Assembly (NCBI RefSeq): GCF_017948265.1
Contig: NZ_CP072852.1
Span: forward strand, 434,001 to 498,000
DNA from: Rhodoferax sp. PAMC 29310
GTDB lineage: Bacteria > Pseudomonadota > Gammaproteobacteria > Burkholderiales > Burkholderiaceae_C
DNA length: 64,000 nt
Direction: 5' to 3'
Shown here: in pieces, positions 63,181 to 64,000 of the stretch
Position numbering within the stretch: position 1 is the stretch's first letter
Layout of the letters: each line of letters opens with the position of its first letter
Translations under genes and position numbers: made by a program
Notes under the pieces: model-generated
Database searches by the model: none
Told to the model about the DNA's origin: nothing
What the model saw: the letters and a program-made list of their open reading frames with translations, nothing else

Positions 63181-63903
63181 ATGGCTGATTTCACCAATCT
63201 TCGAGCACTTTTCATTAACACCTCGCTCAAGAGGAAGGCCGACGAAAGTCACACGCAGTTACTCCTGAACGCGTCCGCAGGAATCATGAAGAAGAATGGC
63301 GTTGCGGTGGAGCAGCTGCACTTTGCGGCCCACGACATTCCGCCGGGGGTCTACCCTGACATGACGGAGCACGGATGGGAAAAGGACGACTGGCCAACCC
63401 TCTGGAAGAAAGTTTTGGCGGCCGACATTCTCATTGTGGGCACTCCACTTTGGCTGGGGGAGGAGAGCTCGGTGTGTCGGGTTCTGATCGAGCGGCTCTA
63501 CGCCATGTCTGCAGAGCTCAATGACAAAGGGCAATCGATCTATTACGGCAAGGTGGGCGGCTGTGTCATCACAGGAAACGAAGACGGACTCAAACACACC
63601 GCGATGACCATTGGTTTTGCACTCAACCACCTTGGCTACACGATCCCACCCCAAGCGGATTGTGGATGGATTGGCGAGGCAGGCCCCGGTCCCTCCTATG
63701 GCGACAAATTGGAGGGGGGCGGACGCGCCGGTTTTGACAACGACTTCACCCAACGGAACACAACGATCATGACGTGGAATTGCATGCACCTAGCGCGAAT
63801 GCTGAAGGACGCAGGCGGAATTGCGAAGGAGGGAAATGATCGCGAAGCATGGAAAGCCGGGGCGCGATTCGGCTTCGAAAATCCAAGTGAAAGTTTAGGA
63901 TAA
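63181..63903 (+). CDS. Flavodoxin-fold NAD(P)H-dependent FMN reductase family
   Basis: This 240-residue protein has a flavodoxin-like fold: the phosphate loop ALFINTSLKRKADESHTQ, ADILIVGTPLWLGEESSVC and a glycine-rich GGCVITGNEDGLKHTAM. It resembles the multimeric flavodoxin/NADPH-dependent FMN reductase families, which reduce FMN or quinone-like substrates; the substrate is unknown. It stands alone after clpB. An IS-like end begins 74 bp after its stop. Confidence 0.87.
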   Translation: MADFTNLRALFINTSLKRKADESHTQLLLNASAGIMKKNGVAVEQLHFAAHDIPPGVYPDMTEHGWEKDDWPTLWKKVLAADILIVGTPLWLGEESSVCRVLIERLYAMSAELNDKGQSIYYGKVGGCVITGNEDGLKHTAMTIGFALNHLGYTIPPQADCGWIGEAGPGPSYGDKLEGGGRAGFDNDFTQRNTTIMTWNCMHLARMLKDAGGIAKEGNDREAWKAGARFGFENPSESLG

Positions 63904-63976
63904 GAACTCGCTCAGATAGGGTGCGAAGAAGATGCCCCGTCGTTGGGTAGGACTCAAGCCTCGCTGCATGGTGGCG

Positions 63977-64000
63977 GAGGGCGTAAAAAGTTTTGTGTAA
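63977..64000 (+). mobile_element. Left end of a second IS256-family element (cut by the window edge)
   Basis: The final 24 bases, GAGGGCGTAAAAAG then TTTTGTGTAA, match the left end of the IS at 11967-11990 at 22 of 24 positions. They share its left-specific AAxAAG block, where right ends have CCCGAA. The orientation predicts a plus-strand transposase just past the edge. The 73 bp between the reductase stop and this point hold nothing recognisable. Confidence 0.7.

Noticed and set aside
1..64000. CRISPR array, prophage or defence island
   Set aside because: No regularly spaced direct repeats, no phage structural or integrase genes and no known defence proteins were seen; apart from the IS element, the gene content is core metabolism and housekeeping.

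Overview
The window looks like the chromosome of a betaproteobacterium of the Comamonadaceae, close to Rhodoferax or Polaromonas. This rests on protein character, on gene neighbourhoods (glyA-nrdR followed by minor pilins; surE-pcm-nlpD-rpoS; alaA-hom-thrC; rpsF-priB-rpsR-rplI-dnaB) and on a short GCTAT...ATAGC repeat of a kind I associate with that family. Genus is an inference. No 16S gene lies here. Most of the window is core genome; the clearly mobile parts are one IS256-family element and what looks like the end of a second at the right edge.

Layout. 1-4054 (minus): the minor pilin operon pilV-pilW-pilX-pilY1, with pilY1 running off the left edge. 4152-6883 (minus): nrdR, glyA with a ZTP riboswitch in its leader, and a membrane-anchored lytic transglycosylase. 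7228-10248 (minus): a glycine betaine/proline ABC transporter (proX-proW-proV) behind a near-consensus promoter. 10491-14219 (plus): a dCACHE chemoreceptor gene split by an IS256-family element (11967-13617) with a perfect 8-bp target duplication. The element carries an extra copy of its own last 319 bp. 14449-17193: a large DUF349 protein. 17292-21650 (minus): an envelope cluster of TPR protein, L,D-transpeptidase, periplasmic and cytoplasmic cyclophilins, and lpxH.

21835-27383 (plus): cysS, an AlkA-like glycosylase, accA, tilS, lysC and tRNA-Ser(GCU). 27526-28500 (minus): a quinone oxidoreductase. 28624-33625 (plus): surE-pcm-nlpD-rpoS-rlmD. 33669-35838: a small lipoprotein, a Bax-inhibitor-like membrane protein, a GlcG-like protein and a DUF454 protein. 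35851-41032 (minus): an iron-uptake block transcribed as TonB-dependent receptor, piuC, a possible 29-residue membrane peptide, tonB, exbB, exbD, hemP. 41612-47410: ppsR diverging from ppsA, then a DUF4212/sodium-solute symporter fusion.

47522-50568 (plus): ribosomal proteins S6, S18 and L9 with priB, then dnaB, behind a structured leader. 50691-53581 (minus): a PIN-PhoH ATPase, a Bcp peroxiredoxin and an Mth938-like protein. 53692-60289 (plus): alaA-hom-thrC, then mobB-moeA-moaD-moaE for molybdenum cofactor, several with 4-bp overlaps. 60418-63903: clpB, a terminator and a flavodoxin-fold reductase. The last 24 bases match the left end of the IS element.

The most interesting features not explained by the gene list are: (1) a dispersed repeat of about 50 bp found between genes and also read in frame inside moeA and the TonB receptor, with half-copies in tilS, rlmD and at the alkA start; (2) the IS element's tandem 3' tail, which fits self-insertion followed by homologous deletion; (3) the 29-codon ORF between piuC and tonB; (4) structured non-coding stretches before rpsF and between the receptor gene and ppsR. 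I found no CRISPR array, prophage, defence island or plainly new multi-gene system.
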